From: CBDFHC01 sp965247585
GTDB taxonomy: Bacteria; Chloroflexota; Dehalococcoidia; Lucifugimonadales; GCA-2712585
Reading direction: 5' to 3'
Length of the DNA: 64,000 bases
Assembly (NCBI GenBank): GCA_965247585.1
Contig: CBDFHC010000002.1
Span: 248,001 to 312,000 of the forward strand
Shown here one piece after another: positions 8,353 through 17,727 of the stretch. Position numbers and translations under genes: made by a program. Numbering within the stretch: position 1 is the stretch's first letter; each line of letters starts with the position of its first letter. The notes below the pieces were generated by a model. The model had not been told where the DNA came from, made no database searches, and worked only from the letters and a program-made list of their open reading frames with translations.

Positions 8353-8659
8353 CTGAATTGGTAATTGGACGCGATAGTTTCAAAGGGTATTGTGACATGG
8401 TGAAACTGCTGGCCGATGTTACTTTGTAGAGCTAAATAGGTCAAGAACAACAGGCCATTATTGAACGAGCCTCAATCTGCAGGCGTCGATGAGCGCAGCA
8501 TATTCGAAGCGAAGCCCGGCGCAAGAACGGAGTCCGTGGTGCTCCGGCTGCAATGTATGGGCGGCGAAACCGTGGTGAGGAATGCGTCAAGCGGTCTTGA
8601 CGTTGAACCGGCGCCTGTGCTAAAAAGCAGGCAGGTAAAGGGTTTAGAGGCGCGAGACG
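8353..8659. other. Intergenic stretch between divergent genes, no gene recognised
   Basis: About 307 bases between the divergently read radical SAM and FmdB genes. It must hold the promoters of both. A 70-codon open frame (8461-8673, +) overlaps the FmdB start and resembles no protein I know. No strong -35/-10 pair or hairpin stands out. Confidence 0.5.
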
Positions 8660-8995
8660 ATGCCGATAATTGAATACGGTTGCTACGACTGCGAAAAGGT
8701 TTCCGAAGCTCTAATCCGGGACCGCAACGCGATCCCGGCGACGACAAAATGCGAGCATTGCGGGGGCGAAGACACGGTGCGCCTAGTCTCCCGAGTGAAC
8801 TACAAGATGAACAAAAAGGCGAAGTACGACGACGATTTTCTGGGCAAAGCGATGCCAGCCATGATGAAGAAGAAGGAAACCGCCCACAAGTTTTCCGAAG
8901 GGCGGGGGTCAGACGAGTCCAAGATGTTTGAGATGAGCGAGGGGATTGGGGAACAGATTGACCAGATGATCCACAGGAGCCTGCCAAAGAGATAG
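8660..8995 (+). CDS. FmdB-family zinc ribbon protein
   Basis: 111 residues. The first 45 form the FmdB/putative regulatory zinc ribbon: PIIEYGCYDCEKV and then TKCEHCGGEDTVRL, two CxxC knuckles ~24 residues apart. The rest is a charged, low-complexity tail rich in Lys, Met and Glu. FmdB-type proteins are small zinc-ribbon proteins once proposed to regulate formamidase/amidase operons; the molecular function is unproven. It is monocistronic, with a strong terminator directly behind it. Confidence 0.85.
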   Translation: MPIIEYGCYDCEKVSEALIRDRNAIPATTKCEHCGGEDTVRLVSRVNYKMNKKAKYDDDFLGKAMPAMMKKKETAHKFSEGRGSDESKMFEMSEGIGEQIDQMIHRSLPKR

Positions 8996-9026
8996 CATTC
9001 ATTTAAGTAAGGTGCGCACCTCGTTG

Positions 9027-9056
9027 AAGCCCGCGGCAGGCGGGCTTTTCTTTTTG
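9027..9056 (+). terminator. Rho-independent terminator after the FmdB gene
   Basis: AAGCCCGC (9027-9034), loop GGCAG, GCGGGCTT (9040-9047), then TTCTTTTT. The stem is perfect with a U-rich tail on the plus strand. Confidence 0.85.
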
Positions 9057-9066
9057 TTTGGCGGTC

Positions 9067-12000
9067 CTACTCGTATCGCAGAGCCTCGGCGGGGAGGGTG
9101 CTGGCGGCCTGGCGCGCCGGCAGGATGGTGGTGAGCAACGAGAAGACGTAGGCGAGACCGACGATGATGATGATCTGTGTCCATGGGACGGTGAACTTGA
9201 TCCCCTCCAGCTCTGTCTCGAATTGGCTGACCAGGTTGTAGGAGATGATGGCACCGAGGACCACTCCGATGGCTACGCCCAAAAGGGCAACGAAGGAGGA
9301 CTCAAGAAGGAAGCTGAGTTGGACCATGCTGCGCCGGTAGCCGATGGCCCGAAGGACTCCGATTTGCTGCCGGCGCTCCACCACGGCGCGCATGCTGACT
9401 ACGCCGAGGGCGGCTATGCCGACCACGAGGCCCAAGCCCATATAGCCGGTTATCAGGTTGTAGAACGAGGTGATGAAGGAGACGATGTCTGCCAACTCTT
9501 CTTCCAGCACCGTGGGTTCCATGCCATTCTCGACGAAGGCGGCTTCCAGATTTCTAGCGGTCTGCTTGACATCCACGCTTTCAGCTGTCCGGAATCGATA
9601 GGTGGTCAACGGGATAGGGAAGGGGAAGGCCCGGTCGACACTTTCCTTGGAGGTGACGATGCCGGTGAGGTCCACCGCGGAGTCCAGCACGGCGATTACG
9701 GTGTACTGGAACTGCTGACCGGTCCGGGGCTCCATGACTTCGACCTGGAACGGGGACATAGTCTCGTCATCTACAGTGACGCCCTCAATCCTGAGGGAGC
9801 CGGACTCGTCGTTAAAGCCGCCCCCGCTGGATATTGCGGCGGCATCTATGACGGCCAAGGTAGGATCGTTTCGGAGGGCCTGCCAGACCTCCTCTTTGCT
9901 TGCATAGCCTTCACCAAGGATCTTGAAATCGTATAGGGCGGCGGCCAGATATTCGCTATCGCTGGCCAAAAGGGAGTAGGACTCCCAGATCTTGTTGGAG
10001 GCGCCGATTTGGCGCACCTGTACGGGGCCCTCCACGTAGCCACCGATGGCATCGAAATCGTCGATAGACAGGTCCGGTGATGCCTCTATGGCAGCGCGGA
10101 TGTCTTCGATAAGGCTATTGGGGGCAACGGTAGCCCTGATGTCCCATTGGCCTGTAACGCGGTCCGTATCGCTGAATACGTTCTTGAAGGCGTTGTTCAC
10201 CAGGGAGATGACAATGAGGGTGAAGATCACCAGGGAGAACATGGCAAGTGTGAGGCCGGTGCGGAACTTGGCGCTCATGGGATAGGCAACCGCGATGACC
10301 AGCACGGGGCGGAGCTTGCCAACCCCGGAGGTGAGGACGACCAAGGCTTTTAGCAGCAGGTCCGCGTTGTACATGACGGTCCAGACCGCGGCGGCAACCA
10401 TGGCGATTCCTGACACGAAGAACATCTCAGCATCGTCTTCCAAATTACCGGTAACGGGGTCTGTGGTATCGAAGGGCAGGACCCAGAAGGCGAGCATGAT
10501 GACGCCGATGAAGGTGAAGGTTAACCTGCCGATCAGGTCCGGCCGGCGCTGGACGCGGCTGGAGCGGAGCGGCAAGGCCATGGCGACGCCGATAACGGCA
10601 ACGGCCACGCCGGCGAGGATGGGTATCAGATTGGGCCGCGCGGCGCCGTGGACCAGCAGGACCGCCCCGGAGGCCAAGGTGAGAACGCCGAAGAGCTCAG
10701 CCAGGGACGGCCAGCGGAGGACGACCAGGCGAACCATCAGACCAACGCCGATAATCATGAGGGAGGCGCCGATCATGTAGGGAGCAGTCTGGTTTGTAGG
10801 CCCAATGCCAACATAGAGAAGCAGCAGCCCCAGCAGGAAGGTAAGCCAGCCACGCCGGAAGTAGGGCCAGGCAAAGCGTACCAGCGACGCGGCTATGCCC
10901 ACCCACCAAACTGGCAGGATGGGAAACCAGAGCAGCATTCCGCCGAGGGATAACCAGAACCTGGAGAAGTTGCGGTGGGAGAGGTGGCCCACGGCCCTGA
11001 CGAGCAGAATCACCGGCTGGACGAGGGCGGTGGGGATATAAAGAATTCGCCGCCGCAAGGGCTCTTCGCTTCTGAGGACGAGAATTTCCGGCAGACCCCG
11101 CACGGCCTCGGCGATGTTCATCCGGCTGACGCGGTAAGCAGAAACCGAAGCGGTGGCGAAGACGATGATCATTCCGGCACAGAACGCCACAACGGCGCTT
11201 CTCACTTCAACGTGGTAAGTGAAGGAGAAGTCCGTTTCCACCCGCGACAAGATGTGATTGAAGATGGCGACGATACCCAAGCTGACCAGGAGGCCGACGG
11301 CGGTACCAACCGCCGAGGCGGCGAGATCGTAGGCGGTGCCTTCAAAAACGAACATTTGGACAAGATGGCTACGCTTGGCGCCAATGGCCCGTGCCATTCC
11401 CATTTCCGTGCGCCGGGCGGCGGCCAGCATGACGAAGATGAGGAAGATGAGAAGGATTCCCACCATGACTGAGAAGAGGCCGATGGTGATGAAGAAAGTG
11501 GTAGCGCCGCTGGCGACATCGTCTGCAATATCCAAGAAGAATTTTTTGAACTCAAATACCCGCACCTGAGCCAACTCGTTGAAGAGCAAATTGTCAGCCC
11601 GTGATTCCGCATCAGAGAGGCCGGCCCGCCCCAGGGTGTCCACCACTTGATCCGCCACATCTTCATCGGCGAGGAGGGCTATCAGCTCATCGGAAGCGGC
11701 GGTACGTTGAAGCTCACCTGCCAGCGTATTCAGGTCCGTAGCCATGGCGCCGGAGAGCTCAGACGCCCGTTCTCTAAGCAGGTCAGGGATGTTCTCCTGA
11801 GAGAGGAGGATGCGCAGCGCTTCCGCAACCTCGGGGTCGGCCAGAAGGACCCTAAGCCTGCGGGTGACTTCATCGCTCAGCTCCACCCCAGCGCGGGAGT
11901 CACCGCGGTTCGACACAGCGACAAAGTTGATCTGGCCCGGACGGTCAAGAAGCTGCTGGATGCGGGCGAGGGGCATGATGACTGTGGCATCGAAGCCGGC

Positions 12001-12687
12001 CATGCCGCCGCGCGCTATGACGGCCTCCACCCGATAGTCCACCTCGCGTCCTTGTATGAAGACGCGGACGGTATCTCCAGCCCGGGCGTCAAGCTCGTCG
12101 GCGGCCTCATCGTTGATGAACACAGCCCCATCGTCCAGCTGCCCAATGGTGACGGTGGCACCGTCAACGGAGACGAAATCATGAAACCCTTGAAGCAGGT
12201 CTGCGTCAATGCCGGTAATGCGGGTATTACCCTCGGTGAGAGATGTCCTAGGATTGAACGAGGCGACAGTTTCGCCGACGTAAGGGACCAAGCCGTCGAT
12301 GGCGTCGAAGCCTTCGAGGTCAAGCTTCAGCTGGTCAAAGCGCTGGCGGGGGATGTAAGCGGGGGTGCCGACGCCAAAGCTATCGGAGTCGCCGGTGGAA
12401 GTGAGCACCTCGTCTATGGCGCCGAGGCCTTCCAGCGAGTCTTCCCTGATGGAGAAGCTGATGGTGTCACCGATGGTGAAGGCGGAGGCGATGAGGACGG
12501 CGCTGAGCATGGAACCGATGATGATGAGGACGGTTTGAGAGCGTCGGCGAGGGATATTTCGGAGCCCCAACCGGAGCATGACGCGGCTGCGCAAGGCCAT
12601 GAAAACGACGACGGCCATGATGACGAGGAAGACGGCGAGCATGGCCACCATCAGGCGGTCCATAGATAGACCGAAGAGGTTTTCCAT
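9067..12687 (-). CDS. Large FtsX-type ABC transporter permease (two FtsX/MacB blocks in one chain)
   Basis: 1206 residues. After a first TM helix (~10-33) and a second (RRRSQTVLIIIGSML) comes a MacB-type extracytoplasmic domain (~75-390), then an FtsX three-helix block with ARRTEMGMARAIGAKRSHLV (~425-445). Residues ~565-800 contain a run of extra TM helices. A second extracytoplasmic domain (~825-1060) follows, and a final FtsX block with VERRQQIGVLRAIGYRRS and a C-terminal ALRYE. Such permeases with a MacB/LolD-type ATPase export lipoproteins, peptides or lipids or drive envelope machinery. Its start overlaps the ATPase stop by one base (TGATG), indicating translational coupling. Confidence 0.88.
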   Translation of the reverse strand: MENLFGLSMDRLMVAMLAVFLVIMAVVVFMALRSRVMLRLGLRNIPRRRSQTVLIIIGSMLSAVLIASAFTIGDTISFSIREDSLEGLGAIDEVLTSTGDSDSFGVGTPAYIPRQRFDQLKLDLEGFDAIDGLVPYVGETVASFNPRTSLTEGNTRITGIDADLLQGFHDFVSVDGATVTIGQLDDGAVFINDEAADELDARAGDTVRVFIQGREVDYRVEAVIARGGMAGFDATVIMPLARIQQLLDRPGQINFVAVSNRGDSRAGVELSDEVTRRLRVLLADPEVAEALRILLSQENIPDLLRERASELSGAMATDLNTLAGELQRTAASDELIALLADEDVADQVVDTLGRAGLSDAESRADNLLFNELAQVRVFEFKKFFLDIADDVASGATTFFITIGLFSVMVGILLIFLIFVMLAAARRTEMGMARAIGAKRSHLVQMFVFEGTAYDLAASAVGTAVGLLVSLGIVAIFNHILSRVETDFSFTYHVEVRSAVVAFCAGMIIVFATASVSAYRVSRMNIAEAVRGLPEILVLRSEEPLRRRILYIPTALVQPVILLVRAVGHLSHRNFSRFWLSLGGMLLWFPILPVWWVGIAASLVRFAWPYFRRGWLTFLLGLLLLYVGIGPTNQTAPYMIGASLMIIGVGLMVRLVVLRWPSLAELFGVLTLASGAVLLVHGAARPNLIPILAGVAVAVIGVAMALPLRSSRVQRRPDLIGRLTFTFIGVIMLAFWVLPFDTTDPVTGNLEDDAEMFFVSGIAMVAAAVWTVMYNADLLLKALVVLTSGVGKLRPVLVIAVAYPMSAKFRTGLTLAMFSLVIFTLIVISLVNNAFKNVFSDTDRVTGQWDIRATVAPNSLIEDIRAAIEASPDLSIDDFDAIGGYVEGPVQVRQIGASNKIWESYSLLASDSEYLAAALYDFKILGEGYASKEEVWQALRNDPTLAVIDAAAISSGGGFNDESGSLRIEGVTVDDETMSPFQVEVMEPRTGQQFQYTVIAVLDSAVDLTGIVTSKESVDRAFPFPIPLTTYRFRTAESVDVKQTARNLEAAFVENGMEPTVLEEELADIVSFITSFYNLITGYMGLGLVVGIAALGVVSMRAVVERRQQIGVLRAIGYRRSMVQLSFLLESSFVALLGVAIGVVLGAIISYNLVSQFETELEGIKFTVPWTQIIIIVGLAYVFSLLTTILPARQAASTLPAEALRYE

Positions 12688-13445
12688 CAGTTGGCGTTTT
12701 CGGCCGAGGCGCCAGTGGCAGTCGAATCGCCGCCAGGCGATGTGGCGGCAGATGTACTGTCGTCAACAATACGGCCGTCGCGCATGCGGACGATGCGATG
12801 GGATCTCCGGCCCACGTCATTGGAGTGGGTCACCATTACGAAGGTCTGGTTGTTGGTCTGGTTCAGATGGACGAGGAGGTCCATGATGCCTTCGGAGGTC
12901 TCGCTGTCCAGGTCCCCGGTGGGCTCATCGGCCCAGACGATGGCAGGACCGTTAACCAAAGCGCGGGCGATGGTGACCCGCTGGCGCTGTCCGCCGGAAA
13001 GCTCGCCGGGAAGATGGCTGGCCCAGTCAACCAACCCTATCCGGTCCAGCATCTCCATAGAGAGCTTTCTGGCCGCGGAGGAACGAACACCGGACACAAG
13101 TAGAGGCATCTCCACGTTTTCCACCGCGGAAAGAACGGGGAGCAGGTTGTATAGCTGGAAAACGAAGCCCATGCGCCGTGCGCGATAGTCGCTGCGCTGA
13201 TCGTCAGGGAGCTTATGCAGCTCCATGTTCTCCACCCAGATCTCCCCAGCATCGGCGGAGTCCAGGCCGGAGAGGCAGTTGAGCAGGGTGGTCTTGCCGC
13301 AGCCGCTGGGCCCCATGATGGCCACCATTTCGCCACGGCTAACGGTTAGGTCGATGCCGCGAAGGGCCTCAACTTTCACCTGACCGGTGTCATATGTCTT
13401 GTACAGGCCTTTCGCCAGGACGGCGGTCTCGTGCGATAAAGTCAC
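12687..13445 (-). CDS. ABC transporter ATP-binding protein (MacB/LolD type)
   Basis: About 252 residues from GTG 13445, chosen for AAAGGAATTCGA just before it; an in-frame ATG at 13487 lacks such a site. Walker A is GPSGCGKTTLLN, the Q-loop is in FVFQLYNLLP, the ABC signature is LSGGQRQRVTIARAL, and Walker B is AIVWADEPTGDLD with switch His in MVTHSND. This is the lipoprotein/antimicrobial-exporter ATPase subfamily that pairs with FtsX permeases, and the 1206-residue permease is its coupled downstream partner. An unusual Ser/Ala/Gly/Thr-rich tail of ~25 residues ends the protein. Confidence 0.93.
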   Translation of the reverse strand: MTLSHETAVLAKGLYKTYDTGQVKVEALRGIDLTVSRGEMVAIMGPSGCGKTTLLNCLSGLDSADAGEIWVENMELHKLPDDQRSDYRARRMGFVFQLYNLLPVLSAVENVEMPLLVSGVRSSAARKLSMEMLDRIGLVDWASHLPGELSGGQRQRVTIARALVNGPAIVWADEPTGDLDSETSEGIMDLLVHLNQTNNQTFVMVTHSNDVGRRSHRIVRMRDGRIVDDSTSAATSPGGDSTATGASAENAN

Positions 13446-13650
13446 TCGAATTCCTTTGCCAGTTGGGTTACGGTTTGCCAATATCAAGGGCCTCGGCGGG
13501 ACCCCAGGAAACTATATAGGGCGATTGTTGGCGTCCGCACCGGCCGTTGGGATGGTTTTGGAGTCGGCTGAAAGTACCAGAACGGCAGGTTATACTCAAG
13601 CCTCCAGGGCGCGGCGAAATAAATTGGTTGAAGGAAAAGGGCACTGCGGA

Positions 13651-15129
13651 ATGACTGAAGGCGGAACACTGGAATACGACGTGATTGTAGTGGGAGGAGG
13701 CAACGCGGCGCTTTGTGCCGCGCTATCGGCCCGGGAGGCGGGGGCCAAGGTGCTGTTGATGGAGAAGGCGCCGGTGGAATACCGCGGTGGCAACTGCTCG
13801 TACACCGGTGGCGGTTTCAGGTTTACGCACGGCGGCGCGTCGGAGCTGCGGCCGTTGCTGTCGGACCCTTCATCGCTGGACGGACAAGAGGACGTTGGAG
13901 CGTATAAGCCGGAGGAGTACCGGCAGGATATGTTGGAACGCACCGGTGGGATGACTGACCGCCCGTTGTTGGACCGGTTGATCGCTGAGTCGTACCCGAC
14001 GGTGAGGTGGATGGCAGAGGTGGGAGTGGCGTTCGAGCTGAGCCTGGGAACCAGGGAGATGGAAAAGGGGCGTCCCAATCCTCGAATAGGCGTGAGGGCG
14101 GTGGGCTCCGGGGCGGGTTTGCTGAACATGCTATACACCTCAGCGCGGCGGGCCGGGGTGACGGTGGTGTACGAGACGAAGATGGTTGCGCTGCTGCAAG
14201 ACGGCCAGGGCGCCGTTTGTGGCGTGGCATGCCGGGATTCTGAAGGCACGCATCAGGTGAAGGCGGGCGGGGTGGTTCTGGCGTGCGGCGGGTTTGAGGC
14301 GAACCAGGAGATGCGGCTGAAGTACCTGGGCGGAGCGTGGGAGCAGGCAAAGGTGAGGGGGTCCAGGTTCAATACCGGTGACGGACACCGGGCCGCTCTG
14401 GAATTGGGGGCCAAGGCGGTGGGGCAGTGGACGGGTTGCCACGGCACGCCCATAGACCTGGACGCGCCAGCCACGGGATCTCCGGACTCAGTGGACCGGC
14501 TGCCGAGGCGGTCTTACCACTACGGGATCATGCTGAACATTCGGGGAAGGCGGTTCGTGGACGAAGGTGAAGACTTCGCGCTAAACAATTTCGTGGAGAT
14601 GGGCCCGACTATTTTAAAGCAGCCCAGGGGGATCGCGTTCCAGCTATTCGACAGCAAGGTAACCGATCTGTTGGAGGAGCGGTACGGCAGCGCTGCCGTG
14701 ATGGAGCGGGATACGCTGGGACAGGTGGCGGAAGGGCTGGGACTGGACCCTGCCGTGGTGGAGGGCACCGTGGCGGAGTTTAACGCCGCGGTGCAGGAGG
14801 GTACGTTCAACCCGGGGCGGCTGGATGGAAAGAGGACGGTGGGCGTCACTCCTTCGAAGAGTAACTGGGCAATGCGGATAGACACGCCACCGTTTCGCGC
14901 TTTTAGGGTCACGGGCGGGATTACCTACACGTTTGGCGGGCTGAAGATAGACACTATGGCCAGGGTGCAGGATACAGAAGACAGGCCGATCCCCGGGCTG
15001 TACGCCGCCGGAGAGATTGTGGGCGGGTTTTTCTACTACGACAGCCTGCGGGCATCAGGGTTGATGCACGGGGCGGTGTTCGGGAGGACGGCGGGAGCGG
15101 AGGCGGCGAGCAGGAGGGCCGGCGGGTAG
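13651..15129 (+). CDS. FAD-dependent fumarate reductase/tricarballylate dehydrogenase-like flavoprotein
   Basis: 492 residues from ATG 13651; longer in-frame starts read into the promoter region shared with the ABC operon. The FAD Rossmann motif is DVIVVGGGNAALCAALSARE, followed by VLLMEKAP and GGNCSYTGGGFRF, typical of the TcuA/fumarate reductase flavoprotein group. The C-terminal FAD-binding end is IPGLYAAGEIVGGFFYYD. Conserved RMPR-like active-site residues lie around LPRRSYHYGIMLN. It probably oxidises or reduces a dicarboxylic or unsaturated acid. No Fe-S or membrane partner is adjacent, so it likely acts alone or with a free flavin/electron carrier. Confidence 0.83.
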   Translation: MTEGGTLEYDVIVVGGGNAALCAALSAREAGAKVLLMEKAPVEYRGGNCSYTGGGFRFTHGGASELRPLLSDPSSLDGQEDVGAYKPEEYRQDMLERTGGMTDRPLLDRLIAESYPTVRWMAEVGVAFELSLGTREMEKGRPNPRIGVRAVGSGAGLLNMLYTSARRAGVTVVYETKMVALLQDGQGAVCGVACRDSEGTHQVKAGGVVLACGGFEANQEMRLKYLGGAWEQAKVRGSRFNTGDGHRAALELGAKAVGQWTGCHGTPIDLDAPATGSPDSVDRLPRRSYHYGIMLNIRGRRFVDEGEDFALNNFVEMGPTILKQPRGIAFQLFDSKVTDLLEERYGSAAVMERDTLGQVAEGLGLDPAVVEGTVAEFNAAVQEGTFNPGRLDGKRTVGVTPSKSNWAMRIDTPPFRAFRVTGGITYTFGGLKIDTMARVQDTEDRPIPGLYAAGEIVGGFFYYDSLRASGLMHGAVFGRTAGAEAASRRAGG

Positions 15130-15221
15130 CTGCCAAAGCAGCCAAGGGCGTCAGGGGTGTGAAAGCGTCTTTAGCGGAGGACGCCACCATGCGCTTGGGG
15201 CGTGGCCGCCGCCGGGCCGGG

Positions 15222-16718
15222 TCAGATAGCCTGGGAGGCGGACTCTGGCTCCGGCAAGGGGCTAGCTGAAGGCTTTCCCTTGTATAGGGAGCAGGCAGCG
15301 CCGAGCAGTTGCAGACCGGCCATGCAGAGGAAAACGGTGCGAAGCGCCGATACGAAGGCGCCGGTGGTTTCAGCATCTGCCCCAGATGTTATGTCACGCA
15401 AGCTGACGTCCACGCCTGAGTTGGACATTACGGCGGTGGTTATCAAGGTGGCAGCGGCGATGCCGGTGACCATGGAGGCGTTGCGCAGTAGCTGGATTAG
15501 AGCCGAGACGATGCCGTAGCTGCTCCTGGGCAAACCGCTAAGCATGGCGCTGGTGCTGGGCGCAGAGAAGAGGCCGTTTCCTATGCTAGGCAGCAAGATG
15601 GCCAGCACGATGATGGGAAGGGCGGTGTCGGCCCGGAGCTGGGAGAGGAGCAGGAGACCCGCGGCGGAGACCAGGGAGCCGCCCACGGTAAAGGGGCGCC
15701 AGCCAAAGCGGTCAGAGAGACGCCCAGCGAGGGGCCCGGCCACCAGCAGGCCGATGGCATTAGTCATGAGGATGGCGCCAGCCTGACCCGGGCTATAGCC
15801 CGCCACGCCCTGGAGGTAGAAGGGAATGAGGAAGATCACGGGTCCGAGGGAGACGAAAATGATGACTCGGGCGGAGACGGAAAAGGAGAAGAGGGCTTTG
15901 GTGAAGAGGGTTAGGTCAATCATTGGGGAGGAGACCTTGTTCTCCCACAAGATGAAAGCTCCGGCCAGGGCCGCGGCGGATGCCAGAAGCAGGGCCTGGT
16001 AGCCCAGGTCCCATCCGAAGGGATTGGACATGCCCAGCAGGAAGGCGATAAGCGCCAGGGCAGAGATGCCGGCGCCCGGCCAATCAAAGCTGAAGCGCGC
16101 GCCTGGAAGGGCGATCTGAGAGACCCGCCGCTCGTCCAGGACCAGCAGGCCGGAGATAAGACAGATGGCGCCCAAGGGTACGTTGAATAAGAAGATGGCG
16201 CGCCAGCCGAAAAGGTCCGTTAGCACTCCACCCAACGCGGGGCCGACGATCAGGCCAAGGCCCACCAGGGTCATCTGAAATCCCAGGATCTTTCCCCGCT
16301 CCTTAGGAGGGAAGATGGCCATTAGAATGGCCATCTGGTTCCCCTGGATTAGGCCCAAGCTTACGCCCTGAGCGATGCGGACCAGGATAAGCAGGCTAAG
16401 GCTAGGGGCGATCCCGGCCAGCCCAGCGCCGAGGGTGAAGAAAAAGAAGCCGGTAGCAAGGACCTTCTTTCGGCCGACAATGTCAGCGAGCCGGCTCATG
16501 GGCAACAGGAAGACGCTGATGGCCACCATGTTGCCGATGGCCAGCCACTGAACGGAAGCAAGGTCGCTACCGAAGTGGTCAGCGATGGTGGGCATGGCCA
16601 CCGAGACTTCCCCGAAGTCTGCTACGGTGACCAGCAGTCCCAGAAAAAGGACCGAAGCAACCCACCACTTGTAGTTGGAGCTAGAACGGATGCTTTGGAG
16701 CAGGAGTGATGGTGCCAC
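15222..16718 (-). CDS. MFS transporter, DHA2 (14-TM) drug exporter type
   Basis: 498 residues from GTG 16718, with about 14 hydrophobic segments. Motif A appears as LADIVGRKKVLA after TM2, and motif C-like glycines as LVGLGLIVGPALGGVLTDLFG, which mark proton-driven drug/H+ antiporters of the EmrB/QacA group. A second motif-A copy, LSDRFGWRPFT, lies in the second half. The substrate is not predictable. It is transcribed toward the flavoprotein gene (convergent). The next, broken gene is its paralogue, so two related exporters once lay in tandem. Confidence 0.88.
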   Translation of the reverse strand: MAPSLLLQSIRSSSNYKWWVASVLFLGLLVTVADFGEVSVAMPTIADHFGSDLASVQWLAIGNMVAISVFLLPMSRLADIVGRKKVLATGFFFFTLGAGLAGIAPSLSLLILVRIAQGVSLGLIQGNQMAILMAIFPPKERGKILGFQMTLVGLGLIVGPALGGVLTDLFGWRAIFLFNVPLGAICLISGLLVLDERRVSQIALPGARFSFDWPGAGISALALIAFLLGMSNPFGWDLGYQALLLASAAALAGAFILWENKVSSPMIDLTLFTKALFSFSVSARVIIFVSLGPVIFLIPFYLQGVAGYSPGQAGAILMTNAIGLLVAGPLAGRLSDRFGWRPFTVGGSLVSAAGLLLLSQLRADTALPIIVLAILLPSIGNGLFSAPSTSAMLSGLPRSSYGIVSALIQLLRNASMVTGIAAATLITTAVMSNSGVDVSLRDITSGADAETTGAFVSALRTVFLCMAGLQLLGAACSLYKGKPSASPLPEPESASQAI

Positions 16719-16824
16719 GGAACTCGATACCCATCATATCCGAAAGCGGCGGAAATAGGCAGGTTGGCCGACGTTCCTGATACTTGGTGCAGAGAAATGC
16801 GCCTCTAATAACGTGAAGGTGGGC

Positions 16825-17209
16825 CTATTGGCCGGAAGGCGCTTGTCTCGACCAGGCTATAAGAGAGACGGCTGCGCCGGTTAGCTGGACGGCGGCCATG
16901 GCGAGGAAGAGGGTGCGCAGCCCTGAGACGAAGGCGTCTGCCGTAAGGGCGTCTACGCCTTCAGTGAAGCCCTTCAGGTTGGCATGCAACCCCGCGGCGG
17001 AAATAGCCGAGACAACTACCAGGGTACCAATGGCGATGCCTGTAACTGTGGATGCATTGCGAAGGAGCTGGAGGAAGCTTGCCGTGGCGCCGTAGCTATG
17101 GCTGGGCGCGGCTCTCAGGATGGAGCTGCTGTTGGGCGCGGAGAATAACCCCATTCCCCAACTGGGAAGCATGATACGGACCAACAGGAAGGCTAGCGAA
17201 GCATCCGGG
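16825..17209 (-). pseudogene. Remnant of a second DHA2-type MFS transporter, C-terminal part
   Basis: The frame encodes the last ~128 residues of a transporter close to the neighbour at 15222-16718: MGLFSAPNSSSIL matches its NGLFSAPSTSAML, and LLQLLRNASTVTGIA-like sequence matches as well. Its upstream end joins the left end of the IS3 element at 17210. The matching N-terminal fragment lies beyond the element at 18757-18911. About 330 codons of the middle are missing, so insertion was accompanied or followed by deletion. Any product would lack most membrane helices. Confidence 0.85.
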
Positions 17210-17319
17210 TGTAGAACGTCAGCGATAATGGGACACATATGGGAGGTGGAAAACCCGAGAGTCTGAGAGTGGTGTGAGCTCCTGTAGTGGGGGTAGAGTA
17301 CCTCAGGAAAGGAGCAGAA

Positions 17320-17727
17320 GTGTCCCAGCCAGATACAGACAAAGCCAGGGTCGCAGACCGGCGGAGCGAGGAGACTCGTTCATTCGTCCGCCAGGTGAGA
17401 GCGGCAACGCGGCGCAAGTACACCCCTGAAGAGAAGATCCGCATTGTCTTGGAGGGTTTCCGTCGCGAGGTGACCGTGAACGACCTGTGCCGGCGGGAGG
17501 GTATCAAGCCCCACTCCTACTATGCATGGACCAAGGAGTTCATGGAGGCAGGTAAGGAGAGGTTGTCCCGCGACACCGTGCGAGATGCCACGCGGCAGGA
17601 GATCGTGGAGTTCAGGCGGGAGAACGGCGAGCTGAAACAGCTCGTTGGCGAGCTCTCACTCCAGGTGTCCCGTCTGAAAAAAACGGCCATCCCGACGCTG
17701 GTAGACGGCGCAGGTACCGCAGGATGA
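17320..17727 (+). CDS. IS3-family transposase OrfA (helix-turn-helix)
   Basis: 135 residues from GTG 17320, preceded by AAAGGAGCAGAA; copy 2 has ATG at the same place, which supports this start over the GTG at 17287. It carries the transposase HTH (RKYTPEEKIRIVLEGFRRE, then VNDLCRREGIKPHSYYAW) and a C-terminal leucine-zipper-like stretch. A run of seven A (17677-17683) near the end lets ribosomes slip to -1; that frame is open all the way into OrfB, giving the usual OrfAB fusion transposase. The stop overlaps the OrfB ATG (ATGA). Confidence 0.9.
   Translation: MSQPDTDKARVADRRSEETRSFVRQVRAATRRKYTPEEKIRIVLEGFRREVTVNDLCRREGIKPHSYYAWTKEFMEAGKERLSRDTVRDATRQEIVEFRRENGELKQLVGELSLQVSRLKKTAIPTLVDGAGTAG

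Noticed and set aside
11647..12669. 340-codon open frame on the plus strand inside the ABC permease gene
   Set aside because: Antisense to a clear FtsX permease; composition is that of a mirror frame.
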